From Brachionus manjavacas (lineage: Eukaryota > Rotifera > Eurotatoria > Ploima > Brachionidae), in NCBI GenBank assembly GCA_019054805.1, contig JAHQIY010000001.1, positions 7,206,501-7,270,500 of the forward strand: DNA of 64,000 nucleotides, given 5' to 3'. This document shows positions 24,001-34,400 of this stretch, piece after piece (position 1 is the first letter of the stretch; each line of letters starts with the position of its first letter). The notes beneath the pieces are model-generated. The model did no database searches. It worked only from the letters and a program-made list of their open reading frames with translations, and had not been told where the DNA came from. Position numbers and translations under genes: made by a program.

Positions 24001-24392
24001 TGTATGAAAAGCAAATAAAAAAAGAAGCAGTCTCAAAAAAAGAGCAACAAAAAATTGGATTAATTGATAAATTTCGGAACTTTGTGGTCAACTTAAAATA
24101 TTCGGATAGAGATTTGAATGATGAAAATTATAGAGATAGTGTTTATTGCCTGGATGGATTTCATTTTAGATCCAGATTGGTCACATTGTATTTGGATTTA
24201 AAAGATGAAGAAATTTTTTATCAAATTCCATGGATGTTTTATGATATTTTATGCTATTTAAAAAATTATTGTAACAATAAAAAATGTCACAAAGTGAGTT
24301 TAGCTTTACCAGATTTAATTCCTTTTAGCTTGGCTACTGAATGCACAAATGTGTTTTCGGCCAAAAAGCTATCAAATTTTAACAAATTTTAA
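21009..24392 (+). CDS. Cellular RNA-dependent RNA polymerase (RdRP-A)
   Basis: Eukaryotic RdRP of the QDE-1/EGO-1/RDR family. Such enzymes copy single-stranded RNA into double-stranded RNA or short antisense RNAs and feed RNA silencing. One uninterrupted frame of 1127 codons. The start is taken as ATG 21009 (MSRPVIKLYPPDS); an in-frame TTG at 20994 is not a likely start. Residues 4-135 form a domain shared with the two other family members in the cluster (LGLFYRYRT at 104-112, NPVKWDPNF at 120-128). A Ser-rich linker with an acidic run (TDDSSDDDDYS) follows to about 275. The polymerase core carries GNSNSGMRERNFWAID, CFTDGIGLMR, LDPKQYKIIR and the catalytic signature DLDGD, with D751, D753 and D755 as expected metal ligands (context LSGGDLDGDFYFVSWD). 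All core motifs are intact and there is no stop or frameshift, so it is likely active. A close paralogue lies at 31419. Confidence 0.93.
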   Translation: MSRPVIKLYPPDSVLSGISDEVIDSRKIPNLFFEFRDNIKLTPSSIYQIMISNDREIKGQYEFEYKNCNMAEIKIFNENQILSRTSKNPFTAKLVDQNNLTIALGLFYRYRTSSSERSVNPVKWDPNFIPSDHLNYNINKSESRFDSFVSASPKSIKSPNFFPTPDKSISDISLYSIESLKYSSYSAKNRINHSTPTSSCVSSFQKLSKLSPQKNAPNKRPKDLERPALESIYLTDDSSDDDDYSFANRTNLTSHFDSQSQISLDSKACMELFDSIESVSEINFPTKKKEKYFAFTLLFTLNNSDPNFFKIADNIYISNLDKIFVSNHAVRKLREMYNVRLLASFKVEIQATKAKLFKQELVDLLLNGIQVDINGKKEKFFFIGNSNSGMRERNFWAIDEQSFQKIDFQSFIFKMGNFNKFYSIAKLSKRYSQFFSSSRPSIILEKDQFYVIKDEISSENLCFTDGIGLMRSELCERISKILQLDYNCMIFQVRCGGFKGMLVGFPDRVFNNVLKASNLPLNGKTKVLFRESQQKFDSSSLELNIVSWSSFNSTPASLNSEFLMVLDGLSKSPKLKNYIISLFQDNLNDLDESLINPQKAASKLFNSNDITEFAHKYKMILLACRKNLAKELDPKQYKIIRNLLIEQNLFSLITKKKMNIQIEKSRHLIGILDETGTLNQDEVFVSYRDQSGKIQFLSEQFCIVGRNPCYGLSEIRKVRTKFVPELQHLENCIVFPKKGTRPLTNILSGGDLDGDFYFVSWDEILTSIENSGKLIDYPESQDFSSYVKIKNLRNQLAEFYAKQVVNEDGIGLWHYYLTCLYDEDRQNMLDQRYLDAVLEINKCIDGVSLGERQMKRVKKPDWFLSTQELSGLDGINKEEKFSALADILDRKNLDLEKVEQNVHRYSLLGCLAAISIKKYLNLISKIDQPSYGQFLNEDEVEILSKNKKINLNISKQSIRLENLKMIRQEYRKFVTEVQKLDGTIKNDKNQEIKLFTGMYEKQIKKEAVSKKEQQKIGLIDKFRNFVVNLKYSDRDLNDENYRDSVYCLDGFHFRSRLVTLYLDLKDEEIFYQIPWMFYDILCYLKNYCNNKKCHKVSLALPDLIPFSLATECTNVFSAKKLSNFNKF

Positions 24393-24649
24393 TAATTTTA
24401 AGTAGAGTTATCATTTTATTATTTTGCATTTTTTTTGTTAATTTTATTTTTCTATTTCTATTGACTGTTTTATTGCCATTTTCACAATTAAATAAAATTT
24501 TATACATTCAATTTTTTAATTCAAAATATAAATTTTTTAGACAGTTTTTTCCAAATCTTAGTCGATTATTAATTTGTGAAGTTAATTTTGCAATGTAAAA
24601 AATTGAATGTTAGGATTTTCTATTTATTTTTTTTAGTTTATTACCTAAA
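24393..24649. other. 3' flank of RdRP-A
   Basis: A short A+T-rich stretch with AATAAA near 24490, which is a plausible polyadenylation signal for RdRP-A. Confidence 0.4.
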
Positions 24650-24651
24650 TA

Positions 24652-25155
24652 TATGTTACCGTAAATTTCAAAAACACGTAATTTACAAATTTACTGGTCT
24701 AATAGTAAAAATGTAAAGCATAAAAAAATGAATAAATTTTAGATATTTACTGATATTTTTATTTAAGTAATTTACTGAAACAAGTTTAGTAAATTACTGA
24801 TATTTTTTGCAACCACATTGATTTGTCATACCTTGACCACCAAGCAAGCTTCTGGAATATATTTCTTACATTTTGTCATCATTTTTTGTGCTTGTTTTTG
24901 TTGATTATCACGTGCATTATTTCTTATACCAACAAAGAATTAGCTTTATCGATAATATCATCAATAGTAAGATCTTCATTTGATGGCTCTGGATTGACCA
25001 TTCTTCAAGTTTTAGTAAATTACTGAAACTAAAAAATTGTTTTAAAAAATTACTAGTAAAAAACAAAACATAATTTTATTCCTATTTGTTTTACATTTTA
25101 ATGGTAGACCAGTAAATTTACAAATTAACGTGTTATAGAAATTTAGTGTTACATA
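24652..25155. mobile_element. TA-flanked inverted-repeat DNA element
   Basis: The ends are about 65-bp imperfect inverted repeats. Left begins TATGTTACCGTAAATTTC; right, complemented, begins TATGTAACACTAAATTTC. Both share AAATTTACTGGTCTA. The element is flanked by TA on each side (24650-24651, 25156-25157), as in the Tc1/mariner group. The interior on the minus strand has a short coding-like stretch (MVNPEPSNEDLTIDDIIDKA) broken by a frameshift. The plus-strand open frame 24823-25026 is a shadow of this. Confidence 0.72.
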
Positions 25156-25317
25156 TACACTAATTGTGTTAATTTACTTAAAAAATATTTGAAATATTTG
25201 TCTGAAATATCTAAATTTCAATAATAATAATAATAAAAAACAAAAATAGAAAACAATAAATCCATTTTAAATTTTCAAAATTTGTTAATTAATTTTTTTC
25301 TTTTTTTTGTTTGTAAA

Positions 25318-25350
25318 TTTGTACCGAGCTAATGCTCCTTCAGAATAAAA
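25318..25350. repeat. Dispersed motif CCGAGCTAATGCTCCTTCAG, copy 1
   Basis: The sequence CGAGCTAATGCYCCTTCAGA, followed by an A-rich tail with AATAAA-like runs, also occurs at 36175-36200 and diverged at about 52630-52655. GAGC-TAAT-GCTC can form a small hairpin. The A-rich downstream parts also align between copies 1 and 2. Perhaps a retrotransposon 3' end. Confidence 0.55.
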
Positions 25351-26170
25351 ATGTGTTTAAAAAAAATAGAAATAAAGTTAAATAAGATTAAATAAAAATG
25401 AATAAAAAGGGATAAAAATGATAAGGTTTAGTAATGAAATTATTGTTTAAGAAATTTTGCATTTGCTTGAGGAAAAACTTTGAGTAAATCTGGTATATCA
25501 TAAGCAAAATATTTATTTTAAGATAATTTTAATGGAAGTTTTTATAACAGATGTGTTCAACTTAGACCTAGTTGCAGAGTTTTGATCAAACTTATTCCCA
25601 TTTAATACTTGATTTTTCTCGTAGGGTTTTTATAACTTTACTAAAATTTAATCTTCAAGAATGCCTTGAAAAATTAAAACATTTTCGGACGCCATTTTCA
25701 TCTTATGTTTAGCCAGCAAACTTCAAAATTTTGTTTTAGAAAAGCTTTTTAATAAAGATAAATAAGATGAGAGAGTCGTCCGCGAAGAGAAGGGAATACT
25801 ACCAATCTTTTAGTCATTTTGGTTAAATTATTGATGAAAAGCTTCAAATAAAGGAAATCCTTTTAAATTTTTTTTCATAGTGATTTTTATTGGGCTGATA
25901 AACAATAGGCAAAATCTGTACGGTTTTATTTTAGCTTTTGAAATATTTCGGTATAAATTGTAAATATGTTCCATGTAGATATCTGTAATTCATTTTTTTA
26001 ATTTTTATTATCTACAACAGAGACTAATTGAATAGCTTTGTAAGAAATTTTGATTCAGGCAGAAAATTTGCGTTTATTTTAGATAAAAGATTAATGAATA
26101 TTATTTCGAAATTTTTTTAAGAAAAATTTATTCGTATAGATTAATTTTTAATTTTTTTTTAAAATTGTTA

Positions 26171-27348
26171 TGGTAAAACTGTCTTAATGTTTCTAATGTG
26201 AATTCGGTGACGAAATTTGAAATTTAGTTACATCTCTTCTGTTTTTAATTTTTTTTTCTACAAGCCTTATGTTCTTATAGATCTTGAGGAGAGGAATTTG
26301 AATAAGCATAAATAAAAATCTTTAACTTTTTTTGAGTCTTTTTTTTTTAGATAAAGTTATTTTTCGGCCAATTCGGTGAATATCGGTCAAATTAGTTATT
26401 CGGTTTGTCCACTTTTTCCTCTTTCATCTTAGATGCTAGCTCTAACCTAATTAGATCATTGAATTCCCAATATCTTTATTAGTAATAAAAAATTTTTTAA
26501 GAATTTTTAGTTGTCCTTGGACGTGTCCAGCTAAATGTGTTATTTTTAGGGTGTAATTAGGTAATTAAGGTTTCACCTAAATACCCAAAAATCTCACCTA
26601 ATAAACCAAAAAATCATCCTGTTTAACATAATTAGACTGAAAGGATAAAAATGATCACAATGACGCCATTTTTTATGAAAAATTTAAATTTTTTTTCTAC
26701 TTTTTTTACAAAAATAATTTGATTTTATTTGATTAAAATATTCATTCTGTATTATCAAAAATCGTCAATATATTAAAAAAATGAATCAGAACAAACAAAA
26801 AGAAGTTAAAAAAAAAGTATTCGATGGAAGATCTTGATAACGCAAAAAAGATGTTTTTGAAAAAAAATAAACACTACTCAAGCTTCAAATTTATACAACA
26901 TTCCGAGACAGATCTTATTAACTAATCTTTTTAACTAAAAAAAAATCAAACAAAATTTATTTTGAATTCGTTAATAATTCGTCTAAATTTTTTTCTAAAA
27001 AGTTATGTTGTGGCGTATCTTTAAAAGAATAATAATAAAGAATATTTTAAATATTTATATTTTTAAAAATAACAAAAAATCCTTTTTTTAGTTCTTATTG
27101 GGCTAACTGGGTGAATTCGGTGAATATCCTGAAAAAGAGCTTAGTTCTCGAGCTAAATATTTACAAAATCAGGGGTAACTGGGTTAACCGAATTCACCCA
27201 ATAAGGCTTCACCCAATTAACCGCAGGAGGTAAAGGGGTGACTAGAAAAAACTGGTCTAATTCGGTGAGCATTTTTGGAGTTTTTGAATAAAATGAGTGC
27301 CAAATATGCAATAAAAAAAATAGGTCACCCGGTTAGGCTCATTTACCA
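26171..27348. mobile_element. Pogo/Tc1-like non-autonomous DNA transposon, copy 1
   Basis: Flanked by TA (26169-26170 and 27349-27350). Inverted termini: left TGGTAAAACTGTCTTAA, right complement TGGTAAATGAGCCTAACC. About 1.18 kb. The right two thirds, from about 26572, are almost identical to copy 2 (42660-43439), while the left third is clearly diverged. It contains the start of a reading frame (MNQNKQKEVKKK at 26781) with a 1-bp insertion relative to copy 2 that breaks it. An internal inverted repeat lies around GGTGAATTCGGT / ACCGAATTCACC (27119-27130 and 27190-27201). Confidence 0.8.
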
Positions 27349-27350
27349 TA

Positions 27351-28319
27351 TTAATACAAAAAATTGATTGGAAAAAATATCCCATGTTATTTGGAATGGG
27401 TTTTAGTCCTCTATCACTTTTTTTTTTAAATTTGAAATGGTTCTGAGTAATAAAACTCTTATCTGATTATATCCTGATTGCACTTTTTATAAAAGAGTGA
27501 AATTATTTTCAAGCAAAATATGTGAAAATAAAAATTATCGATTCACTTGGTTTACCTGTACAATTTTTTCTTATATTTCCACTCAAGTGTCAATAAATAA
27601 GAAAAATAAAGAAAATAAAAAGCCTCCTAAATTGCAGTTTACTATAAAAAGCAATAAAAGAAACCTGGAACTTATTCCATTTATATTTCTTTATAAAAAT
27701 ACTTAATACATTCCTGAAAAATTAAAATGAATTTTCCAATAATAATAATTCAAGATCAAATTTTTGAAAAATTTGATGATTTTTTACTAGTTTTCTATGA
27801 TTATTTAAGCAATCTTTTTATTTGTAGACAACATATAGTGGCGAAAAATTAAAATGTGTCCATTTGAAATTTTATGCTAATTTTGTTAAAATATCTTGAA
27901 TCGAATTTAAAAAATAGCAATTTCAAAAGAAACCCAAAATAATCAAAAATCTGACTGGAAACGATATAATTTTTTTGAAAATCTAAAAAATTAAAAAATA
28001 ACGATTTAAATTTGTTAACCAAAAATCAAAAAATTTAAATTTCTTTATATAAGCTCAGGCATGTTGTTTTAGATTAATAGTCTGATATTTAATCTAATAT
28101 TTACAAGCCAAGATATTAAAATGCTATTTGTGACTAATTTATAAAGGTACAAGATCTATTTATGAATTAAAAACCATCTAATTCTATTTAAAAAAAAATC
28201 ATTTTGAACAAATAAGACCATTTTGAGAACTTAATACTTTTAATGATATTAAAATTTAACAAAGTTTACCTCATTAATGTAGATTAGAGAAAAAAATTGT
28301 AATTTAAAAGTTAAAAAAA
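27351..28319. other. Intergenic region upstream of the N-domain protein
   Basis: About 1 kb. The open frame 27497-27706 is Lys/Asn-rich with no motif and is not supported as a gene. Nothing else seen. Confidence 0.45.
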
Positions 28320-29006
28320 ATGAATTCTGTGATAAAACTTTATTCTCCTCAATCAGAATTGAGTTATGTTGCGGACGAAATACTTGATATCAGAAGCAAT
28401 ATAAAAAACCTTAAAATTGAGTTGAGAGATAAAATATCGCTTAATGTAGGGGAAACCTATGAGTTGAGAATAAATCGAGGAGACTTGTTGCGCGCAAAAT
28501 TTTTGTTTATTTATCTCGACTTCAGCTTGATTCGAATTCCTATCAATCATGACGATGAACTAAAATTACAGAGCCTAAAGTCCAAAAAGCCATTTCAGAT
28601 AAAACTTTTGGATGAAAATAACAATTGTCTTGCCAAGGGTATGTTTTATAGATACAAAACTCGGTGTAGATCCACCAGATCTACGAATCCAAAAGAATGG
28701 GATTCGAATTTTTTTCCCGAAAAGCACAAAACTTATGAACAAGAAATTTTTGCAGATAGTTGCTCAGATTTTACCATTATAAGACAAATTTCAAATGAGC
28801 ATGGATCACTTGAGAGCAAGAAGCATCTTGTTGGCATTTGTAATGAACAAAAAATGCTTGTTCAAACCAAAGCTATTTTGGATAAAAATTGCAGAAAATT
28901 TTGTTTTGATTCGGAAAATTTTCAAGAATTTCTAAGTTTTTTAATTAAATTCACAATTCTTTATATTTTATTTGATTTTATTAAACTAGCGTTATCACTT
29001 TTATAA
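28320..29006 (+). CDS. Stand-alone RdRP N-terminal-domain protein with hydrophobic tail
   Basis: 228 codons from ATG 28320. Residues 4-140 match the N-terminal domain of the flanking RdRPs: VIKLYSPQSELSYVADEILD at the start, KGMFYRYKT at 106-114, NPKEWDSNFFPEKH at 123-136. Nothing of the polymerase core is present here or before the next gene. After the shared domain comes about 60 residues of unshared sequence, then a strongly hydrophobic C-terminus (about 204-228, rich in Phe, Ile and Leu) that could be a tail-anchor membrane helix. Either it is a truncated RdRP copy whose frame happened to run on into A+T-rich DNA (which readily yields Phe/Leu/Ile codons), or a gene kept as a free N-domain, for example as a partner or competitor of the full polymerases. 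The frame is clean and the domain is diverged but intact, so decay is not obvious. Confidence 0.65.
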   Translation: MNSVIKLYSPQSELSYVADEILDIRSNIKNLKIELRDKISLNVGETYELRINRGDLLRAKFLFIYLDFSLIRIPINHDDELKLQSLKSKKPFQIKLLDENNNCLAKGMFYRYKTRCRSTRSTNPKEWDSNFFPEKHKTYEQEIFADSCSDFTIIRQISNEHGSLESKKHLVGICNEQKMLVQTKAILDKNCRKFCFDSENFQEFLSFLIKFTILYILFDFIKLALSLL

Positions 29007-29805
29007 AGCATTTATCAAAAGATTTTATTTGTTTTTTTTTTCAGAATAAAAATATTTGATTACAAAATTTTATAAGTTTAAGACCATCTTGACTTAAATA
29101 TTAGGATGGTAATTTTGAAAAAAATTAGTTTCCCATCCTATAAGTCTATGAATAGATTTTTTTACAATCCAAATGAACAATTTATTCTAATAAAGAATTA
29201 TTTTAAAAATTGCACATAATTTTTAATTACTTTTAATAAAGATTTTAATTAGACATAGTTTAATTAAAGTATATTTTTTGGATTTATTAAAAAAGCTGTC
29301 TGAATCAATATTATTTATATTAACTCAATTGATTAATTATTTTTTCTTTAAAAAAAAGAAGCAGCGAAAAATTCTTCCGTATAAGTGAATTTTTGAAAAA
29401 GAATTATTTAAAAATTACGTCAAAGATGAAATTTAATATAATCTTTTTAAATCTCACCTTGTCTTATTAGCTATAGGCTGACTAAATGACAAATTCTAAT
29501 AGCCTTAAAGCCATAAATACCAAGGATCAAAATTAAAAAAAAAAGTTTTGACTTGATTATTTTAATCATTTTAACGTGATCAATTATATTTGTTAAGTCA
29601 AGATTCGATTTATTTAGCTTAAGAGTAAACCTTATCGGCTTGACATTAAAATTATGCCTTGTGATCTAATTTAAATGATTAAATGTTAAGGAATTTTCTT
29701 TTTACGATTGTATTAAAAACTGTAAATAATTTTGAAATTTCTTTTAAAATAGTTTTTTTTTAATTTGGTACTTGTTCATTTTTGTTCAAAAATAATATTT
29801 TTAAG
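29007..29805. other. Intergenic within the RdRP cluster
   Basis: About 0.8 kb of A+T-rich DNA. No trace of polymerase-core sequence, which argues against the preceding gene being the first exon of a longer RdRP ending here. Confidence 0.5.
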
Positions 29806-30336
29806 ATGTCTTCAACCGCAGGTTTGTGGAGATTTAACTTCCGAAATGTTCCGATGAATGAGCATGATCTGGAAAGTTATCAAAACAAGCTTTTAGAAAT
29901 TCGCGAAAAGTACAGAAAAAGGGTTGATAACGTAACTGGCTGTGCATTTTATGAAGGAATTCTGCCCCCAAAAGATAACATATTTGCTTCGTTCACATAC
30001 GAATGTAAGCGTCATCATCCACCGTGTTCAGGCTGGTACTTAATCTGGAATCCCAATTTGGATATTAACAAGTCAAAACTTAATGGGTCTCTACACAATC
30101 ACTGCACTTTGTGGCAATATAAATCAGTGAGCAAAAAGATTCAGCTCGAACTCGTTCACGATTTTGGCAAGTATTTTGACATGTTCGATGATGATGATAC
30201 TCATCCGTATTTTATTGATCAGTTTTACAACTTGAGATATGGTTTTAAAACTGATGAAGATGAAATTCCAGACTACGCATCTTTTGATTTAGATGAAGCA
30301 CATTTAAATGTGGCTGAGACTAGTAATCCTTATTGA
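29806..30336 (+). CDS. Orphan 176-aa acidic protein with Cys/His clusters, in the RdRP cluster
   Basis: Not recognised. The start is ATG 29806 (MSSTAGLWRFNFRNVP); an upstream in-frame TTG was ignored. Codon use is clearly coding-like, unlike the surrounding A+T-rich DNA. Features: aromatic-rich N-terminus (LWRFNFRNV), a short helix-forming charged stretch (LLEIREKYRKRVD), CAFYEGILPP, then two Cys/His groups, CKRHHPPCSGWYLIW near residue 70 and HNHCTLW near 98. An acidic middle (FDMFDDDDTHPYF) and acidic tail (DEDEIPDYASFDLDEAH) follow. The Cys/His spacing might bind a metal, but it fits no zinc finger I know. No signal peptide or membrane helix. It lies on the same strand, between the N-domain protein and RdRP-B. 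A link to RNA silencing is suggested only by position. Confidence 0.7.
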   Translation: MSSTAGLWRFNFRNVPMNEHDLESYQNKLLEIREKYRKRVDNVTGCAFYEGILPPKDNIFASFTYECKRHHPPCSGWYLIWNPNLDINKSKLNGSLHNHCTLWQYKSVSKKIQLELVHDFGKYFDMFDDDDTHPYFIDQFYNLRYGFKTDEDEIPDYASFDLDEAHLNVAETSNPY

Positions 30337-31418
30337 ATGTTAAAGATTTTTTAAATTGACACTTTTTTTAATAAATAATTTAACCTAAGAAAACTATATT
30401 TTAAATATTAATGTTTTTAAACAATGAAGCCTTGAATTATTGCTTTAATGATTCAATTTATTAAAAAAATTTAAAATTCTTCGTTTAATAGAGTATTTGA
30501 AATAATAAAAACTTCATGGCAAAAAATATTGTTATAGATAATTAGATTATTAATAGTATTTTTTGAGTGAAATTTAAGATAAAAGGGCGAGAAATTTTTT
30601 TAAAACGATTTTACCCCTAGAAATTCACATGAACCCGATTTAAATAGTTTGAATGAAATGAAGAATTTTATTAGATTTAATTATCCATGAATAAAAAAGA
30701 TGGTGTTTTTTTTTTAATTTCACTCTTTTGCATCAGAGAAATTATTTAAACAGCAATTGCACCAACGAAATAATTTTTAATAATTTTTCATTTGAATTTT
30801 TTTAAAACGAATTTTCTAAAAATTAATATAGTGGTAAAAAGAAAATTTTTTTCTAATTATTATTACACCTAATGGAACATAAGGAAACGACCCTTAGATC
30901 AAGATATCCATTTTCTACTAAATGAAGTTTGACAATTCAAATCAAAATACATATATTTAATTATGCTTAAAAAAACAGTATTAGAAGCTACACGTAGTTC
31001 TCACTTCTAAGATTCATTTTAATATTTTGAATTATTAAATGTTCATTAAATTTACCAAGTTGATTTTTAGGTTCAATGACTTTTTTAAATATTTTAATTA
31101 AATTTTCTGTTTTAATTTTTTTTCAATATTCATTTTAGAAAAAGCCAGCACTCGTTTTTACCCTCACAAAGCAACTAAAGAACTACGAAGCTTTACTTTC
31201 ACTTTTACTTTTACTAATTTTTTAAATTTTTATCTTATTTTTTGCAGTTTCTCCGATTTGTTAGATAATATTTTAAGAATTAAAAAATCAAGCTCTTGGT
31301 TACGAAATAAATTATGATAAATCTGAGCTTTTTTAATAAGATTTTTTATCTCTTAAAAATTGATTATATTATATTTTAGAATTATTTTAAGCTTTTTTTT
31401 TTAGACATTTTGATATAA
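30337..31418. other. Intergenic region upstream of RdRP-B
   Basis: About 1.1 kb. Around 31140-31260 there is a less A+T-rich stretch (CCAGCACTCG, CCCTCACAAAGC) followed by polypyrimidine-AG sites, so it may hold a spliced 5' UTR of RdRP-B. Not certain. Confidence 0.4.
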
Positions 31419-34400
31419 ATGGAAAAGCCTTCGATAAAGTTATATCCAATTGATTCTGAATTGTCAAAAATATCAGATCTAATATTGGATAAATACAAAA
31501 GTTTTCTTTTGTTTGAAACCAGAGATTGTACCATATCAGATAATGAAGAATACTCGATATCTTTAGAAAGAAAAGATGAATTTATAATTGAAAATGCTAA
31601 AATTGTAAAAATTGATTGGAATAAATTCCAAGTTGGTGATCAAGATCCTTTGACAAAAAATGCTAGAAATCCATTTAAAGTGGTACTAAAAGACTCATCT
31701 AAAATTATTGCCAGTGGTCTTTTCTATCGGTACCGTACTGATCCGGAAAAATCACCATCTAAATGGGATAAAAATTTTAATCCTGAGAGGCATAAAAATT
31801 ATAAAGGTACAGAAAACTTAATTAATTTCAGCTCTTCATCCTTAAATAATGTTATAGAACCAAAATATAAAATATCCAATTCCACCACAGATCACACTAG
31901 ACTGAAAAAAGAAAACATTTCTCCGAAATCAGAATCATTAAATTCGCCAGATGATTCAATCATCGTAGATAAAACAAATGAAGGAAAAAATAAAAATCAC
32001 AAAATTTCGTTTATTAGAGGTATCAACTTAGAATCAAAATTTCACAATTCACCCGATTCATCAAAAAAGCGAATAAAGGAAGAACTAATTGCTCCAAAAT
32101 CAGAGTTAAGAGACATTTCTACTGAACCGATGATCATTGATATGAAAGATAGTGAATATAATTTTCATTCATTTATATTAAACATTAGATACGAATCTAA
32201 TTCATTAAGCTATGAAACAAATATTACAGAAAAACTAAATATTACCAATCGAGCTATTCGAATACTTAAGGAATATTTTCACGTAAGGTTAATTGCTCAT
32301 TTTAAAATAAATTTTAGCGTCGGAAAAACAGATAAAAATAATGAATTGAAAAATTTTTTAATTGAAATCTTAAGAAACGGAATACGCGTGAAACTAGATG
32401 GAAAAAAGGAAATTTTTTTTAGTTACATCGGAAGCTCTAATAGTGGACGAAAAGAGCGAAATTTTTGGGCTATTGACAAAGAAAGCTGTGACAAACTGAA
32501 TTTTAATGATTTCCTTAATTTTTTTGGAAATTTTTCTCAATTTTCCCAGATCCAAAAACTGAACAAACGCTATAGTTTGCTCTATTCCAGTAGTGTGCCT
32601 GTGTTTAAACTTAACCGAACAGAGTACAAAATTGTCAAAGATTTTGAAAAAAATGACTATTGCTTTACTGATGGGGTTGGCATTATTCGCCAAAAAGCTT
32701 GTGAAGAAATCTCAAAAAAATTGAACCTTGACTATACTAGTTATATTTTTCAGATAAGAATTGGCGGATTTAAAGGAGTTTTGACAGGTTTTTCTGATAG
32801 CATAATTAATAAGATATGCCCGGGAGTGAATAGTCAAGTTAAAATTTTGTTCAGAAAAACTCAAGAAAAATTTGAATCAAAAGATTTTGAATTAAATATT
32901 GTTTCATGGGCACCAAATGTTTCTGTTCCAGCCAATTTAAATTCAGAGATCCTAATGATTTTAGATGGATTGTGTGGTGAAAAATTCAAAGAATACATTT
33001 TGAGAATATTTCAAGATTATCTTGATGAAATAGAAAAAAGTTTAATAGATCCAAAAAAAGCTCTGGCCAGATTGTTCAATTCAGATGATGTGAACGAATT
33101 TACGCACAAATACAAAATGATTTTGCTAGCTTGTAGGCGAAATTTGCTCCAAGAACTAGATCCAAAACAGTACAAAATAATCCGTGAGTTAATTATTGAA
33201 CAAGGCTTATATAACATAATTACAAAAAGAACTTTTAATATTAAAATTGAAAAATCAAGATTTTTTATTGGCGTGATTGATGAGACTGATCAATTGAAAG
33301 AAGATGAGGTGTTTGTTTCCTTTCGCAATAGCTTGGGAAACATAGAGTATCTGGATGGAAATTTTGTTGTAGTTTGTCGGGTGCCTTGTTATAGCGTGAC
33401 AGAGGCTCGCAGAGTTCGAACAAAATATGTAGATGACTTATCTCATTTAGAAAATTGCGTAGTATTTCCCAAAAAAGGACCAAGGCCAATGACTGATATT
33501 TTAAGCGGTGGTGATTTAGATGGAGACCTTTATTTTGTCTCATGGGATGATCATCTTACTGATTTTCAGAATTCAAACACTATATTAGAATATCCAACTA
33601 ATCCTAGTTCTTCAACAAAAATAGATGAGAAAAATTTGCGAAATCAGCTGGTTGAAGTTTATGCTAGCGATGTGTTATATGAAAACAAAACAGGACTTTG
33701 GCATTACTTTCTAGTTTGTTCATATGATCAAGATCGGAAAAACATGCTTAAAGAGAATTATCTATTAGGTGTTACAGAGATAAATAAATGCATTGATGGC
33801 ATCAAATCATCAGAGTCTATTTCCTTAGTTAAAAAGCCACTTTGGTACATTTCTTCTAATGATGTAGAAAATGTTGAAAAAAAATCTAAACAAGATAAAT
33901 TTAATTGTTTAAAAGAAATTATCCAGAAAAAAAATTTTGAATTTTCCGAAATTAATTCAAAAAAGAGCTCATTGCTAGAATGTTTAGTTGTTAGAGCTAT
34001 GAAGAAATATACTGATATTGTAGAAAAAGCTAACGATTCGATAAGAGGTGAATTTTTGAGCGATAAAGAACTAAATTTATTAGAAGAAAACGATTTTATT
34101 ATAGACTTAACAGAAAGTAAAATTGAAAGAGAAAATTTAGTGGAAATAAAAAAAGAATATCTAAAATATATTGAAAAGGTAAAAAAAATAGAAACCGATA
34201 AAATTCAAAAGGATAGATGTGACTTGTTCAAAGGAATGTATGAGAAACAAGTGTCAAAAAGCTATAGCTCAGAAAAAGATAAACTTAAAGCAAAATTTAC
34301 TGGAGAATTCAGGAATTTCGTAGTTAATTTGAAATATTTTAACGAAGAAATCAAAGACAAAAACATGAAAAAAAGTGTTTATTCAATTAATGGTCTCTAT

